Positions 41,711 through 50,503 of a stretch of 64,000 bases of DNA are shown piece after piece. The notes beneath the pieces are model-generated. The model saw nothing but the letters and a program-made list of their open reading frames with translations. It was not told the origin of the DNA and ran no database searches. The stretch covers positions 1 to 64,000 of the forward strand of contig NZ_NHOY01000104.1 in the NCBI RefSeq assembly GCF_002252755.1, in the 5' to 3' direction. Positions within the stretch are counted from its first letter, which is position 1; each line of letters opens with the position of its first letter. The translations under genes and the position numbers were made by a program. The stretch is from Halorubrum sp. Hd13. Its GTDB lineage: Archaea > Halobacteriota > Halobacteria > Halobacteriales > Haloferacaceae.

Positions 41711-43096
41711 ATGCAGCTGTTCTGGCACCGACGCGACCCGCGAACCGGAGACAACGCCGGGCTCGCGGCGGCCGCGCGGGCGGGGACCGTCGTCCCCGTC
41801 TTCGTCTACGACGCCGACCTGTTCGAGACGGTGGGAGCGCGCCAGCGCGCGTTCCTCCTCCGCCACGTGAAGCGGTTGGAGGCGCGCTATCGCGAACTCG
41901 GGAGCGACCTCGTCGTCCGCGCGGGCGACCCCGAGGAGGTCCTCGTCGAGCTCGCCGACGAGCACGGCGCCGAGGCGGTGTTCTACAACGAGTACTACCG
42001 CCCCGCTCGGCGCAACCGCCAGCGCGCGGTCGAGGACGCCCTCGCTGGCGTCGGAGTCGAGACCGACGCGCGGACCGACGCCGTTCTGGTCGACCCCGCC
42101 CGGCTCGAGGAGCGCTACGCGAACCACAGTCGGTTCCACGACGACTGGGCGGCGGTCCCCAAGCCCGGACCGTATCCGGAGCCCGAGTCGGAGTCGCTGG
42201 CGGCCGTGCGCGACGGGAAGACGGTCCCCGAACCGGACGCCGACATCGACCTCCCCGCGGCGGGGTACGAGGCCGCCCGCGAGCGGTTCGACGACTTCCT
42301 CGATTACGGGATCACGTCGTACAACGACACCCGCGACGACCTCCGGCGCGCCGCGGAGGAGCCCACGCACGCGGTCTCGCGGCTGTCGCCGTACCTCGCG
42401 ACCGGCGCGATCGGGATCCGCGAGGTGTGGGCGGGCGCGAGCGACGTCTACGAGGCCGTGACGGGCGGCGAGCGCCGCAACGTGGACAAGTACCGCTACG
42501 AGCTGTCGTGGCGCGAGCAGATGTACCACCTGCTCTACTACAACCCCGACCTGGCGGTGTCGAACTACAAGTCGTTCCCGAACGAGATCGCGTGGCGCGA
42601 CGACGACGCCGACTTCGAGGCGTGGGCGCGCGGCGAGACCGGTTACCCGCTCGTCGACGCCGGGATGCGACAGCTGAACGCGGAGGGATATATCCACAAC
42701 CGCCCGCGGCAGGTCGTCGCGAGCTTCCTGACGAAACACCTCCTGATCGACTGGCGGCGCGGAGCGCGCTACTTCACCAAACAGCTGATCGACCACGACT
42801 ACGCCTCGAACCACGGGGCGTGGCAGTGGACCGCCTCCACCGGGACCGACTCGGTCGACGTCCGCATCTTCGACCCGGTGAGTCAGATGAGCAAGTACGA
42901 CGACGGCGCCCACTTCGTGAAGGCGTACGTCCCCGAACTCCGGGACGTGCCCGCCGGGAAGGTCGTCGACTGGCCGACGCTCTCGCACGGCGAACGCGAG
43001 GAGCTCGCGCCCGACTACCCGCACCCGATCGTCGACCGGAACGAGGGGTACGAGCGCGCCCAGCGCGTCTTCGAGGAGGCGCTCGGAAAGCGGTGA
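41711..43096 (+). CDS. phr: Deoxyribodipyrimidine photolyase
   Basis: A flavoprotein DNA photolyase (461 aa) that splits UV-induced cyclobutane dimers using blue light. The Rossmann-type antenna domain starts MQLFWHRRDPRTGDNAGLAAA. The FAD/DNA-binding domain has SRLSPYLATGAIGIREVW, YELSWREQMYHLLYYNPDL, GMRQLNAEGYIHNRPRQVVASFLTKHLLIDWRRGARYF, and DYASNHGAWQWTASTGTDS (conserved Trp electron relay and FAD pocket). Related to haloarchaeal Phr2. Light repair is expected in sun-exposed brine organisms. Confidence 0.94.
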   Translation: MQLFWHRRDPRTGDNAGLAAAARAGTVVPVFVYDADLFETVGARQRAFLLRHVKRLEARYRELGSDLVVRAGDPEEVLVELADEHGAEAVFYNEYYRPARRNRQRAVEDALAGVGVETDARTDAVLVDPARLEERYANHSRFHDDWAAVPKPGPYPEPESESLAAVRDGKTVPEPDADIDLPAAGYEAARERFDDFLDYGITSYNDTRDDLRRAAEEPTHAVSRLSPYLATGAIGIREVWAGASDVYEAVTGGERRNVDKYRYELSWREQMYHLLYYNPDLAVSNYKSFPNEIAWRDDDADFEAWARGETGYPLVDAGMRQLNAEGYIHNRPRQVVASFLTKHLLIDWRRGARYFTKQLIDHDYASNHGAWQWTASTGTDSVDVRIFDPVSQMSKYDDGAHFVKAYVPELRDVPAGKVVDWPTLSHGEREELAPDYPHPIVDRNEGYERAQRVFEEALGKR

Positions 43097-43119
43097 GAAT
43101 CGGCTGTGTGTAGCTAGGT

Positions 43120-43327
43120 GACGCGGTCGGCGCGTGCCGCCGAGCGCCCACCGGGCGCGAGGTGCACGCGCGAGGGAGTCGGACCGGCGGACACGCGCCG
43201 GTCCGACGAGGCTGGGGAGGCGTGAGGTGCGGTTGCGGAGCGGGCGAGAGGGACTCAAAAGGGCAGTCGCCGGCGGCGTCGCCGCCGGCCGCTAGAGGCG
43301 CGAGCCGTCGCGGCTGGGGCTTTTGGG
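43120..43327 (-). repeat. Structured intergenic element, copy 3 (inverted)
   Basis: Read on the minus strand it has the same module order as copies 1 and 2. P1 is now CAAAA/TTTTG (plus-strand 43321-43325 and 43256-43260): one extra A matched by one extra T. C-rich internal loop with CAG/CTG is retained. The P2 loop contains GCCGGCGGC-GTC-GCCGCCGGC (43269-43289), the same hairpin that lies at the 3' end of copy 1. The conserved strand at 43207-43237 is identical over 31 nt to copy 2. P3 is a perfect 12-bp stem GTCGGACCGGCG/CGCCGGTCCGAC (43178-43189/43196-43207), a different sequence from the other copies. P4 is GCGCGTGC/GCACGCGC (43130-43137/43164-43171) enclosing GCGCCC/GGGCGC. It runs toward the photolyase stop codon. 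Confidence 0.85.
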
Positions 43328-43506
43328 GCGGTCACCGCGGTGTCACCGATGTATCGGCGAGCGGCTGGGTCGTTGGAGGAGTCCGTTACCGGTCCGGTGT
43401 CAGCACCGATTATTTATATACGGATGTACGAGCCGTCAGAGCGCTCCTCTCCGCACCCTCGACCGATCCGACGGTTTAAAACTCTCACCTTTGCAAGCAT
43501 CCGTTA
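43328..43506. promoter_or_regulatory. cysS promoter region, possibly bidirectional
   Basis: TTTAAAAC at about 43474-43482 lies about 27 nt before the cysS ATG and is its likely TATA box. A second AT patch, ATTATTTATATACGG (43409-43423), is nearly symmetric and could drive leftward transcription toward element copy 3, about 90 nt away. No gene lies between. Confidence 0.5.
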
Positions 43507-45015
43507 ATGAGTCTCGTCGTTACCGACACCCTGGCGGACGAGCGCGTCGAGTTCACGGCCGACGGCGACGTCACGCTCTACGTCTGCGGGCTGACGGTGT
43601 CGGACGACCCCCACCTTGGACACGCCCGCCTGTGGTTCCACGCCGACGTTCTCCACCGGTGGCTCGATTACCTCGGCTACGACGTGCGTCACGTCGAGAA
43701 CGTCACCGACGTCAACGAGAAGATCACGGCCCGCGTCGGCGAGCGCGACGAGTGGGCCGCCGAGCGCGACGTGGCCGAGGCGTTCACCGCGACCACCTTC
43801 GACGCGATGCGCGGGCTGAACCTCCTGCGCGCGGAGGTGTACCCCCGCGTCACCGAGCACGTCCCGGAGATCCGCGGGCTGGTGGAGACCCTCGTCGGGA
43901 AGGGGTACGCCTACGAGTCGAACGGCTCCGTCTACTTCGACGTCACGACGTTCGAGGAGTACGGGAAGCTGTCGAACCAGGACGTCGAGGAACTGGAGGC
44001 GCAGGGCGAGCCGGACGAGCGGTCGGAGAAACGCAACCCCTCGGACTTCGCGCTGTGGAAGGCCGGCGGCGTGAGCGAGACCGCCGCGCGCGAGCACGCG
44101 AAACACGCCCACGGCGACGTCGTCCCCGAGGGCGAGACGTGGGACTCCCCGTGGGGCGAGGGGCGGCCGGGATGGCACGTCGAGTGCTCGGCGATGTCGA
44201 CGACGCACCTCGGCGACACCCTCGACGTCCACATGGGCGGGCGCGACCTCGTCTTCCCCCATCACGAGAACGAGATCGCGCAGTCCGAGGCGGCGACCGG
44301 CGAGACGTTCGCCCGCCACTGGCTCCACGTCGGTCTCCTCGAGATGGAGGGCGAGAAGATGTCCTCCTCGATCGGTAACTTCTGGACCGTCCCGGACGCC
44401 TTAGACGAGCTCGGCGTCAACGTGATTCGGACCTTCTACGCCGGCGCCGCCTACCGCTCCGAGCAGGCGCTCACCGAGGAGACGATCGCGGAGGCCGAGG
44501 AGCGCTGGGAGCGCCTCTCCCGGACGTACGACCGCGCCGTCGACGCGCTCGACTCGACCGAGGCCCGCGCGACGGCCGAAGACGGCGACCTCCGCGAGGC
44601 GGTCGACACGGCCCGCGACGAGTTCGCCGCGGCGATGAACGACGACCTGAACCTCCGGGAGGCGACCGCCGCCCTCCTAGAGCTGACGGACGCCGTGAAC
44701 CGCCACGTGGACGGAGCGGGCGACAGCGGGACCGACGGAGGCGGCTCGGGAGCGGCCTACGACTACCGCGGGCTCCGCGAGGCGGTCGAGGCGTTCGAGT
44801 CGCTCGGCGGCGACGTGCTCGGCCTCCAGTTCGAGACGGAGAGCGACGGCGACGTGGAGCTGGCCGGCGAGCTCGTCGAACTGGTGCTGGACGTGCGCGA
44901 GGCCGAGCGGGCGGCCGGCAACTACGAGCGCGCGGACGAGCTCCGGGACGCGCTGCGCGACGTGGGAATCGAGATCGAGGACGGGCCGGACGGGGCGACG
45001 TACCGGTTCGAGTAG
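43507..45015 (+). CDS. cysS: Cysteinyl-tRNA synthetase
   Basis: A class I aminoacyl-tRNA synthetase (502 aa). HIGH-like motif PHLGH at residues 35-39, zinc-ligand Cys27 in YVCGLT, WHVECSAMSTTHLG with the second zinc Cys, LVFPHHENEIAQSEAATG, and KMSSS at 284-288. The C-terminal anticodon-binding domain has a halophile insert (GAGDSGTDGGGSG). Complete and standard. Confidence 0.96.
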   Translation: MSLVVTDTLADERVEFTADGDVTLYVCGLTVSDDPHLGHARLWFHADVLHRWLDYLGYDVRHVENVTDVNEKITARVGERDEWAAERDVAEAFTATTFDAMRGLNLLRAEVYPRVTEHVPEIRGLVETLVGKGYAYESNGSVYFDVTTFEEYGKLSNQDVEELEAQGEPDERSEKRNPSDFALWKAGGVSETAAREHAKHAHGDVVPEGETWDSPWGEGRPGWHVECSAMSTTHLGDTLDVHMGGRDLVFPHHENEIAQSEAATGETFARHWLHVGLLEMEGEKMSSSIGNFWTVPDALDELGVNVIRTFYAGAAYRSEQALTEETIAEAEERWERLSRTYDRAVDALDSTEARATAEDGDLREAVDTARDEFAAAMNDDLNLREATAALLELTDAVNRHVDGAGDSGTDGGGSGAAYDYRGLREAVEAFESLGGDVLGLQFETESDGDVELAGELVELVLDVREAERAAGNYERADELRDALRDVGIEIEDGPDGATYRFE

Positions 45016-45052
45016 GGCGGCGGGAACGAGGGCGGAGCGGCCGCCGGCGACG

Positions 45053-45334
45053 TCAGTCCCAAGTCACGTAGACGAGGAACGCGATCCCGACGAACTCGAG
45101 GATCTGGAGGTACATCATCGCCCGGACCGCCGGCGCCGACATCTGCGGCGGGTTGAGGTAGTAGAACAGCGCCAGCACGTTCTCGGCCAGGAGGAAGAGC
45201 GCGAACACCGCCGACCCGAGCGTGTGCTTCGAGCGGATCTCGAGGTAGTTGCGTCCCCAGATGCCGATGAGGACGAGCAACAGCAGTACGTTGACCGCGG
45301 CGGCGACTCGCGCCACGTCGAGCACCAGGGTCAT
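45053..45334 (-). CDS. DUF7521-like membrane protein
   Basis: A 93-aa protein with three hydrophobic helices: LDVARVAAAVNVLLLLVLIGIWGRN, TLGSAVFALFLLAENVLALFYYL, MMYLQILEFVGIAFLVYVTWD. The phrase RSKHTLGSAVF and the AENVLALFYYL helix match haloarchaeal DUF7521 proteins, which are commonly encoded next to an ArsR-type regulator. Third gene of the operon; its ATG overlaps the stop of the 18-aa frame upstream. Confidence 0.75.
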   Translation of the reverse strand: MTLVLDVARVAAAVNVLLLLVLIGIWGRNYLEIRSKHTLGSAVFALFLLAENVLALFYYLNPPQMSAPAVRAMMYLQILEFVGIAFLVYVTWD

Positions 45335-45387
45335 TCCGCGTCCCCTCCGATTCCTCCGTCGATCGCTTCGTTCCAGATTCGAGTCAT
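45331..45387 (-). CDS. Putative 18-aa micropeptide between ArsR-like regulator and DUF7521
   Basis: MTRIWNEAIDGGIGGDAE. The ATG lies 2 nt after the regulator stop codon, and its TGA overlaps the ATG of the DUF7521 gene (ATGA). Such exact junctions on both sides are unlikely by chance. It could be a real micropeptide or a translational relay coupling the regulator to the membrane protein. Too short for family assignment. Confidence 0.45.
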   Translation of the reverse strand: MTRIWNEAIDGGIGGDAE

Positions 45388-45389
45388 AC

Positions 45390-45671
45390 TCACTCCACCT
45401 GATCGATGATGTCCTCGACGGTCTCCCAGTGGTTCCGGGTGCGTTCCGTCGGCAGATACACGGCGCCGTAGTCCTGTTCGGTGCTCTCGACCACGTCGTT
45501 CTCCTCCAACACTCCGAGGTGGTGCCTGACGGTCTTGTATGCGAGGTCGAGGTCCTCGGCGAGCTGGTTGGCGTTCCGCGGTCGTTCGTCGAGCGCCCGG
45601 AGTAATCGCGCGCGGTTGGGCCCCCCCGCGTTCCTGCCAGCACCTGCCAGAGCACCGGCTCCATCGAACAT
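45390..45671 (-). CDS. ArsR-like winged helix transcriptional regulator
   Basis: A 93-aa winged HTH protein: RARLLRALDERPRNANQLAEDLDLAYKTVRHHLGVLEENDVVESTEQDYGAVYLPTERTRNHWETVEDII, with a recognition helix around YKTVRHHLGVLEEN. No cysteine metal site is seen, so the effector is unknown. The minus-strand TATA TTTATATATC (complement of 45688-45697) lies about 22 nt before the ATG at 45671, supporting this start as leaderless; an ATG two codons earlier (45677) is the alternative. First gene of a three-gene operon with DUF7521. Confidence 0.82.
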   Translation of the reverse strand: MFDGAGALAGAGRNAGGPNRARLLRALDERPRNANQLAEDLDLAYKTVRHHLGVLEENDVVESTEQDYGAVYLPTERTRNHWETVEDIIDQVE

Positions 45672-45768
45672 ACTCATCGGAAGTCGGATATATAAACACA
45701 CGGATAGCCGTACGAGGTGACGGAAGGGCACGTGACGCCGGCGGGGACCATCGAGCCTCGCGGCCGCG

Positions 45769-46269
45769 CTACGGCAGCAGCACTCCGTCGATCACGTGGA
45801 CGAAGCCGTTCGACGCCTCGATGTCCGTGATGACGATGTCGGCCTGATCGCCGTTGAGGTCGGTGCCGTCCACGTCGACTTTCGCGCCGTTCAGGGTCGG
45901 CACTTCGCCGACGTTGACGATCGAGTTCGCCTTCCGACGGCCGGGCACGACGTGGTAGGTGAGGATGTTGGCTAGCGTCTCGTCGTCGACCTCAGCAAGA
46001 CTGTCGGCGCCAAGGCTCTCGAGGGCGTCATCGAACGCCGCGTCGGTCGGAGCGAACACGGTCAACTGGCGGTTTCCTCTCAGCGCGCCGGCGAGACCCG
46101 CCTCCTTGACCGCGGCGACGAGGACGTCGAAGCCGTCGGCGTCGTCGGCCACGTCGACGATCGTCTTGCCCTCGCTCGGCGGCTTGGCCGCGGCGGTGCC
46201 GACGCCGCCGAGCAGTGCCGCTGTTCCCGCGCCGACGCCCCTGAGTACCGTCCGTCTGTTAGCGTTCAT
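45769..46269 (-). CDS. Secreted fasciclin domain protein
   Basis: A 166-aa protein with a twin-arginine signal (MNANRRTVLRGVGAGTAALL) and one FAS1 domain: KTIVDVADDADGFDVLVAAVKEAGLAGALRGNRQLTVFAPTDAAFDDAL (H1 box TVFAPTDAAF), ILTYHVVPGRRKANSIVNVG, and the end VIDGVLLP (H2 box region). FAS1 proteins mediate adhesion or matrix contacts. Processing after TAAAK-like residues would release it to the cell surface. A TATA-like TACTAAAAC lies in the upstream spacer (complement of about 46288-46300). Confidence 0.9.
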   Translation of the reverse strand: MNANRRTVLRGVGAGTAALLGGVGTAAAKPPSEGKTIVDVADDADGFDVLVAAVKEAGLAGALRGNRQLTVFAPTDAAFDDALESLGADSLAEVDDETLANILTYHVVPGRRKANSIVNVGEVPTLNGAKVDVDGTDLNGDQADIVITDIEASNGFVHVIDGVLLP

Positions 46270-46440
46270 GGGATATACCCGTCAGAGAGATCGTTTTAGT
46301 ATGCAATCAACTATTTGGTGAAAGTAACCGCAATCCCACATCAAAGAGACCCAAATCTCCGTCAGTGTTGCCGGTTTCGATCGGGCGTCGGACCGAGAGC
46401 GCCGGGCGCGGAACGGGCTTCGCGATCGGACGCTGAGCCG

Positions 46441-47247
46441 CTACTCCAGCACGTGTTCGGTGTCGTACGAGCCCAGCACGCGCACCCACCCGTTGTCGGC
46501 GATGGCCTCGACGTCCTCGACGGCGGCCGCCATGTGGTCCTCGTAGAGCCCGGCGTCGACGTCGAAGTGGAACAGGTAGTCGCCGAGGCGCTCACCGCTC
46601 GGGCGCGACTCGATCCGAGAGAGGTTGAGGTTGCGGTCGGCGAACGCCTCCAAAAGCTCCAGCAGGAGCCCCGGGTAGTTCGCGTTCGGATAGACGATCA
46701 GGGTCGTCTTTCCGCCCGCGTCGGAGCGGGCGGACGCGGGCGCGACGACGAGGAACCGGGTCGCGTTGGAGGTGCGGTCTTGGATGTCCTCCGCGAGGAT
46801 TTCGAGGTCGTCGCCGGCGTTGTCCGGGTGGCCGATCCCGGCGATGCGGGCGTCCTCGCGGGCGCGCTCGACCCCGCGGGCGGTGGAGGCGACCGCTTCG
46901 AGCCCGGCGTCCGGATAGTGCTCTTCCAGCCAGTTGCGGCACTGCGCGAGCGCCTGGGAGTGGCTGGCGACGACCCCGAACTCGGGCTCCTGCGCGAGGA
47001 GCGCGTGTCGGATCGGGGTGACGACCTCGCGGGTGACCGCGACGTCGTAGTCGGCCAGCGCGTCGAGGCTCTCCGTGACGGACCCCTCGATGCTGTTCTC
47101 GATGGGGACGACTCCGCGCTCGAACTCGCCGGAGGCGACGGCGTCGACGATGGCGGTGACCGACTCGCGGAACGACACCTCGGCGGCGACGGCCCGCGCC
47201 GCACGGTGTGAGTACGTGCCGGCGGGACCGAGCGTGACGGCGTTCAT
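46441..47247 (-). CDS. pheA: Prephenate dehydratase
   Basis: Converts prephenate to phenylpyruvate in phenylalanine synthesis (268 aa). The PDT domain starts VTLGPAGTYSHRAARAV and includes GVVPIENSIEGSVTESLDALADYDV and ASTARGVERAREDARIAGIGH with the catalytic Thr-Arg-Phe motif in NATRFLVVAP. A C-terminal ACT domain (KTTLIVYPNANYPGLLLELLEAFADRNLNLSRIESRPSGERLGDYLFHFDVDAG) provides phenylalanine feedback; SRIESRP is the ligand-binding motif. No chorismate mutase domain is fused. Confidence 0.95.
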   Translation of the reverse strand: MNAVTLGPAGTYSHRAARAVAAEVSFRESVTAIVDAVASGEFERGVVPIENSIEGSVTESLDALADYDVAVTREVVTPIRHALLAQEPEFGVVASHSQALAQCRNWLEEHYPDAGLEAVASTARGVERAREDARIAGIGHPDNAGDDLEILAEDIQDRTSNATRFLVVAPASARSDAGGKTTLIVYPNANYPGLLLELLEAFADRNLNLSRIESRPSGERLGDYLFHFDVDAGLYEDHMAAAVEDVEAIADNGWVRVLGSYDTEHVLE

Positions 47248-47316
47248 CGCCCGTACCTATCAGAGCGCGTTAGAAAAGCGTGCGGGTCGCGCGAACGCCG
47301 TCGCACGGCGGTCCCC

Positions 47317-47652
47317 CTACGGCAGTCGGAGCCGCCCGGCGTACCGGTGCCAGCCGTCGACCGTCTCGACGTACTCGTACGCGTCGGGGGGTTCGATCCC
47401 CCAGGCGCGGAGTCGGTCGTCGACGCCGTCCGCGTACGTCGCGAGGAACGACCCCCGGTCCCGGAGCGTCGGCGGCGCCCGCGTGTGCTCGGTCTCGAAG
47501 CGGCAGCGCGCCGTCCGCCCGTCGTCGAGCGTCGCGATCCGGAGCCGGAGGTCCGAGCGGAGCCGCTCGCTGACCGGCGCGGGGTCGCCGCGGAGGTGAC
47601 CCTCGCCGAACGCGTCGAGCGCGGCGAGCGCCTCGTCCGGAACGTGGTTCAC
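47317..47652 (-). CDS. Hypothetical haloarchaeal protein
   Basis: A 111-aa protein, start GTG at 47652 (VNHVPDEALAALDAFGEGHL). It has RLRIATLDDGRTARCRFETEHTRAPPTLRDRGSFLATYADGVDDRLRAWG and ends EPPDAYEYVETVDGWHRYAGRLRLP. Probably a small alpha/beta domain; the family is not recognised. It lies 25 nt after the gene at 47678 in the same direction, so cotranscription is likely. Confidence 0.6.
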   Translation of the reverse strand: MNHVPDEALAALDAFGEGHLRGDPAPVSERLRSDLRLRIATLDDGRTARCRFETEHTRAPPTLRDRGSFLATYADGVDDRLRAWGIEPPDAYEYVETVDGWHRYAGRLRLP

Positions 47653-47677
47653 GTCTGCCCTCGCGGCCGCAGACACC

Positions 47678-48205
47678 TCACTCGTTCGGCACCGCCGAGA
47701 GCGCCGCCTCGACCACCCGGACCGCGGTCGCGCCGTCGCGCCGTCCCACGACGACGGCGAGCGCGCCCCCGGCGACCCCCGCGGCCGCGACGTCGACGTC
47801 GACGGCGTCGAGGCGGCGGATGGCGGTCGCGAGCGCTCGGGCGTCGACGTCCCCGGTCGCGAGGATGGCCGTGTCGCGCCCCTCGGGGACGACCGCCGCA
47901 CCGCCGGCACTGAGGAGGGGATCGGTGCCGGCGTCGGTGTCTCGCTCCCCCTCGACCACTCCGACCCCGCTCCGCATCGACACGCTCGCCGAGCGCTCGG
48001 CGGTCGCGTACGCCGGGAGGTCCTCCCGGAATCGGCGGAGCGCGGTCGCGATCGCGTCGGTGTCGGCGTCGCCGTCGCCGCCGAGGTCGGCCTCGTCGGC
48101 GAGCCACGCGGCGGCGGCGCTGTGGTTCAACACGCCGGCGCGGAGCGCGTCGAGGACGAACGGGCGGGCCCGGGCCGCTTCGCGGGTGTCGGCTGCCAGC
48201 GACAT
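47678..48205 (-). CDS. DUF7523-like haloarchaeal protein
   Basis: A 175-aa protein starting MSLAADTREAARARPFVLDALRAGVLNHSAAAAWLA, a helical domain that predicts amino-acid-type or DNA binding (FRE-DLPAYATAERSASVSMRSGVGVVEG), then ILATGDVDARALATAIRRLDAVDVDVAAAGVAGGALAVVVGRRDGATAVRVVEAAL, resembling an ACT-like fold. I recognise the family as DUF7523. The ATG at 48205 is preferred; the longer frame upstream is low complexity. Divergent from cbiX. Confidence 0.68.
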   Translation of the reverse strand: MSLAADTREAARARPFVLDALRAGVLNHSAAAAWLADEADLGGDGDADTDAIATALRRFREDLPAYATAERSASVSMRSGVGVVEGERDTDAGTDPLLSAGGAAVVPEGRDTAILATGDVDARALATAIRRLDAVDVDVAAAGVAGGALAVVVGRRDGATAVRVVEAALSAVPNE

Positions 48206-48344
48206 GGTCGGGAGTGCGGCGCGGGCCGGCATGGCGATTTCGGTCGGGCTCGGGGAGCGCCCCTCGGCTGCACGCGGCGCCGTCGCGTTCCCGTTGCGCC
48301 GCACGTGCCGAAGTCCCTAAGAGCGGCGCGCCCTCAGCGTGTGT

Positions 48345-49214
48345 ATGCAGTCGCTCGTCATCGTCGCACACGGCTCGCACCTCAATCCGGAGTCGAGCGC
48401 GCCGACGTACGACCACGCGGACACCATCCGCGCCACCGGCGCGTTCGACGAGGTGAAGACCGGCTTCTGGAAGGAGGAACCGCACTTCCGGGAGGTGCTC
48501 CGCACCGTCGAAGGCGACGAGATCTACGTCGTCCCGCTGTTCGTCTCGGAGGGGTACTTCACCGAGCAGGTGATCCCGCGCGAGCTCCGGCTCGACGGCT
48601 GGGACGTCGCCGAGTGGGACTCGGACGGCCTCTCGGCCGACCAGGCCACGCTCGTCGCCGAGGACATCGACCGGGAGGTCCACTACTGCGGCCCGGTGGG
48701 GACGCACCGCGCGATGACCGACGTGATCGTCCGGCGCGCGGAGTCGGTCACCGGTGACCCCGACGTGGGCGACGACTTCGGGCTCGCCGTCGTCGGTCAC
48801 GGCACCGAGCGCAACGAGAACTCGGCGAAGGCGATCGAGTACCACGCCGACCGGATCGCCGAGCGCGACCGCTTCGACGAGGTGCGCGCGCTGTACATGG
48901 ACGAGGACCCCGAGGTCGACGACCTCCCCGAGTTCTTCGAGAGCGACGACGTCGTCCTCGTCCCGCTGTTCATCGCCGACGGCTACCACACCCAGGAGGA
49001 CATCCCGGAGGACGTCGGGCTCTGCGAGGACTACACGGAGGGGTACGACGTGCCGACCGAGGTGGACGGCACCCGGATCTGGTACGCCGGCGCCGTCGGC
49101 ACCGAGCCCCTGATGGCCGACGTCGTCTTGGAGCGCGCGGCCGACGCGGGCGCCGACCTCGGTGCCGCGCTCGACGACGTGCGCGAGACCACCCGCGTCG
49201 CCACGGGGGACTGA
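48345..49214 (+). CDS. cbiX: CbiX/SirB-type chelatase
   Basis: A class II chelatase (289 aa) made of two CbiX halves: QSLVIVAHGSHLNPESSAPTYDHADTIR with one active-site His, and a second LAVVVGHGTERNENSAKAIEYHADRI. It inserts Co2+ (cobalamin route) or Fe2+ (siroheme) into sirohydrochlorin. An acidic linker and VPLFIADGYHTQEDIPEDVGL are conserved. The ATG at 48345 is chosen over the GTG at 48339. Two nt before the DR2241-family gene, consistent with a cobalamin/siroheme unit. Confidence 0.92.
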   Translation: MQSLVIVAHGSHLNPESSAPTYDHADTIRATGAFDEVKTGFWKEEPHFREVLRTVEGDEIYVVPLFVSEGYFTEQVIPRELRLDGWDVAEWDSDGLSADQATLVAEDIDREVHYCGPVGTHRAMTDVIVRRAESVTGDPDVGDDFGLAVVGHGTERNENSAKAIEYHADRIAERDRFDEVRALYMDEDPEVDDLPEFFESDDVVLVPLFIADGYHTQEDIPEDVGLCEDYTEGYDVPTEVDGTRIWYAGAVGTEPLMADVVLERAADAGADLGAALDDVRETTRVATGD

Positions 49215-49216
49215 CG

Positions 49217-50410
49217 ATGTCCGAACCCGCCGAGGAGTCGGCGGACTCCGGGGCCGCCCCCGAGCCCCCCGACATCGACCTCCCGAGCGACGCCTTCGAC
49301 GCGGTGCTCGACGCGCTCAGCGACCACACCCCGGGCGACCCGCTCCGGTTCGAGGGGTTCAGCGTCGCGCCCGACCTGCGCGGCGACATCGACGAGGACC
49401 GGTACGTCCTCGCCGACGGCGACCGCCGCACCGGGCTGACGGAGGGCGAACTCCACGAGGCGCTCGCCGAGCGCGCCCCCGCGGTCACGGACTGGTACGC
49501 CTTCGAGCGCGTCGTCGGCGAGTTCGGCCCCCGTCGGGCGTTCCTGCGCTGGCTGGAGGACGCCGACGGCGCGACGGTGGCGACCCGGTACGCCGCGCTC
49601 GCGGAGGGGATCGAGCGCGCGTGGGGGGAGCTGCGGATTACGGCCACTCTCACCGACCGCGGCGAGCGCCGGTACGACGTGCGCCACGCCGACGACGCCG
49701 GCGTCTCGGTCGACGAGCTCGACGCCCACGAGGACCCGCTCGACGCCCGCGACCTCGTCAGGTACGACGAGCAGGGGCGCTACCGTCCCCTCAAGACCGC
49801 GCCGTCGCTCGCGGGCGGGTGGGTCTTCCCCGAGCTCGGTCCGCGAGACGCCTACGAGGCGGTCGAGACGATCTACCCCGCGACGGTCGCCAACTGGCAC
49901 CGCGAGCGCGAGGGCGAGCTCGACGTGAACCACTGGCGCGAGACGATGGCGCGGCAGTCCGGCATCTACGGCGTCGTGAAGACGTGGGACCGCGGCGAGG
50001 GGTACGAGCACGTCAACTGGGTCGCGGAGGCGTGCTGCGACGACTCGCAGTGCCTGAAGCGCCGTGAGTGGGAGTACGACGACGAGACCGACCTCGACGT
50101 CGACGGCGGCGACGGCGCGTTCCCCTGCCGCGAGCCCTGCTCGGTCGTCGTCTCGGCCGCGCGTAAGTGGACGCGGCTGGAGAGCGAGCAGCCCCGGACC
50201 TACGAGTTCGAGCTGACGCCGAGCGAGAAGGAGCAGGTCGAAGACATCATCGACGCGGTCGCCGACGGCCGGATCGACGAGATCCGGGAGGCCGATACGA
50301 AGGAGGGCGCGAACCGCTACCGGACGCGCTTCCTCCGCGCCAAGCTGTTCGACGGGGACGGGAACCTCGCCGGCGTGCCGACCGAGCCGGACGAGAACGA
50401 CGAGGAGTAG
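49217..50410 (+). CDS. DR2241 family protein (4Fe-4S, CbiX partner)
   Basis: A 397-aa protein. The C-terminal half has clustered cysteines, CCDDSQCLKRREW and FPCREPCSVVVSAARKW, a pattern of the DR2241 family annotated as stabilising 4Fe-4S proteins linked to CbiX-type chelatases. N-terminal half: acidic with segments AFERVVGEFGPRRAFLRWLEDADG and HWRETMARQSGIYGVVKTWDRG. Starts 2 nt after cbiX and is certainly cotranscribed. A role in cobalt chelation or redox maturation is inferred from this pairing. Confidence 0.85.
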   Translation: MSEPAEESADSGAAPEPPDIDLPSDAFDAVLDALSDHTPGDPLRFEGFSVAPDLRGDIDEDRYVLADGDRRTGLTEGELHEALAERAPAVTDWYAFERVVGEFGPRRAFLRWLEDADGATVATRYAALAEGIERAWGELRITATLTDRGERRYDVRHADDAGVSVDELDAHEDPLDARDLVRYDEQGRYRPLKTAPSLAGGWVFPELGPRDAYEAVETIYPATVANWHREREGELDVNHWRETMARQSGIYGVVKTWDRGEGYEHVNWVAEACCDDSQCLKRREWEYDDETDLDVDGGDGAFPCREPCSVVVSAARKWTRLESEQPRTYEFELTPSEKEQVEDIIDAVADGRIDEIREADTKEGANRYRTRFLRAKLFDGDGNLAGVPTEPDENDEE

Positions 50411-50503
50411 AACGCCCGGTCGCCGCGCGCGCAGTCGCGCGTGCGGGCGATCTTAGGCTGTATCACGAAACCTTTAGACGGGAGAGCGGCGTATCCCGGT
50501 GCA

